From: an uncultured Draconibacterium sp.
GTDB taxonomy: Bacteria > Bacteroidota > Bacteroidia > Bacteroidales > Prolixibacteraceae
Direction of reading: 5' to 3'
Assembly (NCBI RefSeq): GCF_913060805.1
Contig: NZ_CAJXTC010000041.1
Location: 1-44,798 of the forward strand
Length of the DNA: 44,798 nucleotides
Of the stretch, positions 42,842 through 44,798 are shown in pieces (position 1 is the stretch's first letter; each line of letters begins with the position of its first letter). The notes below the pieces were generated by a model. The model was not told the origin of the DNA and made no database searches. It was given only the letters and a program-made list of their open reading frames with translations. The position numbers were made by a program, and so were the translations under genes.

Positions 42842-43294
42842 TTAGTCTTTAATGATTTTCCAATCCAGCGATTCTGCTCCGTTCACAATTTTCATGATAT
42901 ACATTCCCGGAGGTTGCTCGGAAAGATTGATTGTACTGATTTGATTGGAAACAGTTTTATTTACAAGCTGTTTTCCTTGTAGGTTATATACAACCAGTAT
43001 AGGTTTAATATCTCCAATTTCAGGAATTTCAACTTTTAATACACCTTTTGTCGGATTTGGATATATTTTTATATCAAGGCTGGACAGTTCGGCTTCAATT
43101 AGTTTTTCTTCACTTATAGAGGAAGAACTTGCTGTAATTTCAGCACTTTTTGTTAGATCAATAACCCGTTCCGTGCGATTACCGCTGGCATCGTAGGTAA
43201 AAACAAATGTAGTATCACCAATACCATAAGAAGGGCTAATCTTTAGCAGAAATAATAAAGATATTGCGAGAATTATGTAGTATTTTGACTTCAT
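42842..43294 (-). CDS. Small exported YD-repeat protein with T9SS type A sorting domain
   Basis: This 150-residue protein has a signal peptide (about 1-24, ending SYGIG), a single YD-repeat-like strand pair (FVFTYDASGNRTERVI, 30-45), a Ser/Glu-rich linker (about 50-72) and a C-terminal T9SS type A sorting domain (about 73-150, with IYPNPTKGVLKVEI, VYNLQGKQLVNKTV and PPGMYIMKIVNG). The sorting domain directs export through the type IX secretion system and attachment to surface A-LPS. It lies 13 bases after the S74 gene and 29 bases before the RHS gene. The lone YD repeat suggests that it docks onto, or is derived from, the RHS protein and provides surface export or anchoring; this is inference. 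Confidence 0.85.
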   Translation of the reverse strand: MKSKYYIILAISLLFLLKISPSYGIGDTTFVFTYDASGNRTERVIDLTKSAEITASSSSISEEKLIEAELSSLDIKIYPNPTKGVLKVEIPEIGDIKPILVVYNLQGKQLVNKTVSNQISTINLSEQPPGMYIMKIVNGAESLDWKIIKD

Positions 43295-43307
43295 GACTCA
43301 TCCTCCT

Positions 43308-43931
43308 TTATTCTTTTGATTCAAGTTTTTCTATCCTGTCAGTTAGATCGTCGATGGTTTTTTGTTGATCTTGATAAGCTTTAATCAATATAGTAATGAA
43401 CTCATTATACTTAATCCCCAATGTTCCTTCATCATCTTCAGAAACCAATTCAGGATAAACCTTTTGTACTTCCTGTGCAATTAATCCAATATGGGTTGCT
43501 TCCGGATCATAGTTCTTTTGATCCGTTATGTTCTCTCCTTCACTCAAGCGGGGGATCATTTTATATTTAACAGGCCGAAGTTCCAGTAAGCGATTGTCTG
43601 CATCGCTTAGATCCAGAATGTCCTTTTTTAGTTTTTTATCGGAATACTGAATTGGTGTATAGTAATAGAAAATGTAACGTGCGTACAAGTAGCCCCAGAA
43701 GTAACTTGAAGTTCCAAGATAAGAGGAGCTTGATGTAGAATAGAGATTTCCTGAAGAATAATACATCGGGTACGAACTGTTTACCTTAAGATTTCCATTC
43801 ACATCTAATTGGTAGGATGGACTGCTGTTGTTTATACCAACTTTTCCTGTACTATTCACATTAATCTGTGAAAAACTGTTTAAAGACAGGGCTAGAAAGC
43901 CCAACACGAAAAGAAATGAAATTTTTTTCAT
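43308..43931 (-). CDS. Exported protein with S74 intramolecular chaperone (tail fiber) domain
   Basis: This 207-residue protein has a signal peptide (MKKISFLFVLGFLALSLNSFS), a Ser/Tyr-rich beta segment (about 22-95, starting GKVGINNSSPSYQLDVNG, common to trimeric adhesin-like stalks) and an S74 chaperone domain (about 96-207). The self-cleaving serine-lysine site is YSDKKLKKDI (Ser97), and the domain continues with LRPVKYK, HIGLIAQEVQKVYPELV and GIKYNEFITILIKAYQ. S74 domains trimerise beta-helical fibres and then cut themselves off. In Bacteroidota they occur on surface proteins as well as phage fibres. It is the first gene of the minus-strand RHS operon. Confidence 0.9.
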   Translation of the reverse strand: MKKISFLFVLGFLALSLNSFSQINVNSTGKVGINNSSPSYQLDVNGNLKVNSSYPMYYSSGNLYSTSSSSYLGTSSYFWGYLYARYIFYYYTPIQYSDKKLKKDILDLSDADNRLLELRPVKYKMIPRLSEGENITDQKNYDPEATHIGLIAQEVQKVYPELVSEDDEGTLGIKYNEFITILIKAYQDQQKTIDDLTDRIEKLESKE

Positions 43932-43950
43932 AATTTTGGTTTGTTTTAGT

Positions 43951-43977
43951 GTAGCATTATGGGTTGCCGCCCAGCTA
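43951..43977. promoter_or_regulatory. Stem-loop in the leader of the RHS operon
   Basis: On the minus strand, GTAGC-TGGG, loop CGGCAA, CCCA, four unpaired bases (TAAT) and GCTAC form a 9-bp stem, 19 bases upstream of the S74 start codon. It may be a leader structure of the operon. Reading the other strand gives the same fold just before an intrinsic terminator. Confidence 0.5.
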
Positions 43978-43998
43978 CGTTATTAACTAAGTTTAAAG

Positions 43999-44025
43999 CC
44001 CGGAATATTCCGGGTTTTATTTTTT
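43999..44025 (+). terminator. Plus-strand intrinsic terminator without a matching gene
   Basis: CCCGGAAT (43999-44006) and ATTCCGGG (44007-44014) form a perfect palindromic stem followed on the plus strand by TTTTATTTTTT. No plus-strand gene ends here, so it may end an antisense or small RNA, or be a relic. Confidence 0.65.
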
Positions 44026-44350
44026 ACTTTAATTGAATTATGGTTCTTTCTTTAATGCCGTAGTTTTATGTCAAATTGCCAACCGGCACGGGTTTGTAAT
44101 TATTACGTTCGAATTTATAGGGATCTGTTTGTAATAGCAAGGAGATACATACGCCATAAAGCTTTTTGTTGTGCGACTGATTTATAAACACCTGTATATG
44201 TGCCACATACGTCTCACAGATACTTGGTTTTATATAGCTTTTTTAGGATAAGAAATGACTGATTAAAGAAAATACCATGTTTAACGGTGAAAAAATTACA
44301 GGAATTGAAGATGTTTTAAATAATTATCTATCCTTTCTAAATAATGAAAT

Positions 44351-44798
44351 CTATAAACCCAACGAAACCGTAACAAGAAACTGCCTCGGACGAATAGAAT
44401 AATTGCTACTTACAAGTGAAATATCGCTGTTATAATAACGTACCATTTCGGAATGGTTAAATATATTTCGTACCTCCAGTTTGTATTTAAGTTTGCCTTT
44501 TGACGGTTTCAGGTGGTACGAAAAATTGGCAAAAAGCACGTTTGATTCTTGCTGTCCACTTTGTTTGGTGCTATAGTATTCGCCTGATAAGCCAAATAAA
44601 TGTCTTTTTTCGGGAGTATAAAAAATGCTCCCTGAATGTTTCTGGTCAACAACCGAAATATCGGCCTGTTGCGAGGTTTGATCGATTATCTGTAGTTGAT
44701 AGCCATATTCGAGATCTATCCTTTTCCAACGGTTGACGCTTATTCCCGGATGAAAAACATAAACTTTATTTCTTAACCATCCCAATTGGTTATTTAGT
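44351..44798 (-). CDS. Outer-membrane beta-barrel protein, C-terminal end (partial)
   Basis: The frame is open to the right edge of the window, so only the last 148 or so residues are seen. They show alternating barrel strands (VYVFHPGISVNRWKRIDLEY, GSIFYTPEKRHLFGLSGEYY, VLFANFSYHLKPSKGKLKYK, LEVRNIFNH) and end RQFLVTVSLGL, the usual barrel terminus. The KYKLEVRNIFNHSEM-type segment and end resemble the C-terminus of TonB-dependent receptor or related outer-membrane beta-barrel family proteins of Bacteroidota. The substrate cannot be inferred from this fragment. Confidence 0.75.
   Translation of the reverse strand, partial: LNNQLGWLRNKVYVFHPGISVNRWKRIDLEYGYQLQIIDQTSQQADISVVDQKHSGSIFYTPEKRHLFGLSGEYYSTKQSGQQESNVLFANFSYHLKPSKGKLKYKLEVRNIFNHSEMVRYYNSDISLVSSNYSIRPRQFLVTVSLGL

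Larger units (their letters stand above)
43932..44350. other. Gene-free stretch upstream of the RHS operon
   Basis: This stretch contains the operon leader, a conserved-looking hairpin and a plus-strand terminator, both listed separately. No exact TAnnTTTG box was found on the minus strand upstream of 43931. The rest (44030-44350) is AT-rich with no gene that I can support. Confidence 0.5.

Noticed and set aside
43308-43931. The S74 tail-fiber-like protein as evidence of a prophage
   Set aside because: No capsid, portal, terminase, tail or lysis genes are nearby; S74 domains also occur on Bacteroidota surface proteins, and here it has a signal peptide.
44277-44402. A 41-codon plus-strand frame (MFNGEKITGIEDVLNNYLSF...)
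   Set aside because: It overlaps the 3' end of the outer-membrane barrel gene on the opposite strand, has no promoter and no recognised similarity.

Overview
The window looks like chromosomal DNA of a member of the phylum Bacteroidota, most likely the Marinilabiliales/Prolixibacteraceae side. This is an inference from four things: promoters of the Bacteroidota type (TTTG, then about 19-23 bases, then TAnnTTTG); a lack of clear Shine-Dalgarno sequences; short Sec and lipoprotein signal peptides; and a type IX secretion (T9SS) sorting domain. No species can be named from the sequence alone.

Layout. The left edge carries what looks like the 5' end of the signal recognition particle RNA gene, reading out of the window. 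Bases 284-28469 are ordinary housekeeping and accessory genes: a DUF4199/glycosyltransferase/membrane-protein operon; a MacB-type ABC transporter; a COG0523 metal GTPase; a heterodimeric ABC exporter with one degenerate ATP site; a MATE pump with its MarR regulator; a DUF4159 protein and an iron-sulfur flavoprotein-like reductase; a 2-hydroxyacid dehydrogenase overlapping a KdgT-like permease; mazG; a 49-residue PspC-like protein; phoH; purC; a TPR/MORN protein; a TlpA thioredoxin; a subtilisin lipoprotein; a beta-lactamase-like hydrolase; trhO; a dihydrouridine synthase; and a PQQ-propeller lipoprotein. folE faces the last of these.

Bases 29445-29755 are a tRNA-Ser(GCT)/tRNA-Pro(TGG) operon with a well-matched promoter. 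Immediately after tRNA-Pro comes a small mobilizable element (about 29800-35200). It holds a membrane protein of unknown function, an excisionase-like HTH protein, a primase-helicase, a repeat-rich candidate replication origin, a toprim primase, a GC-rich hairpin region (candidate oriT), a MobC-like protein, a MobA relaxase and a coiled-coil membrane protein. No integrase gene is present, so the element looks decayed or dependent on other elements.

The right end (about 36061-43931, minus strand) is a four-gene operon: an S74 tail-fibre-chaperone protein, a tiny YD-repeat protein with a T9SS sorting domain, a 2043-residue SpvB/FG-GAP/RHS protein with an unrecognised C-terminal domain, and an overlapping lipoprotein that is a candidate immunity protein. 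This is the best candidate for an undescribed system in the window. The last bases hold the C-terminal end of an outer-membrane beta-barrel protein that continues past the right edge.
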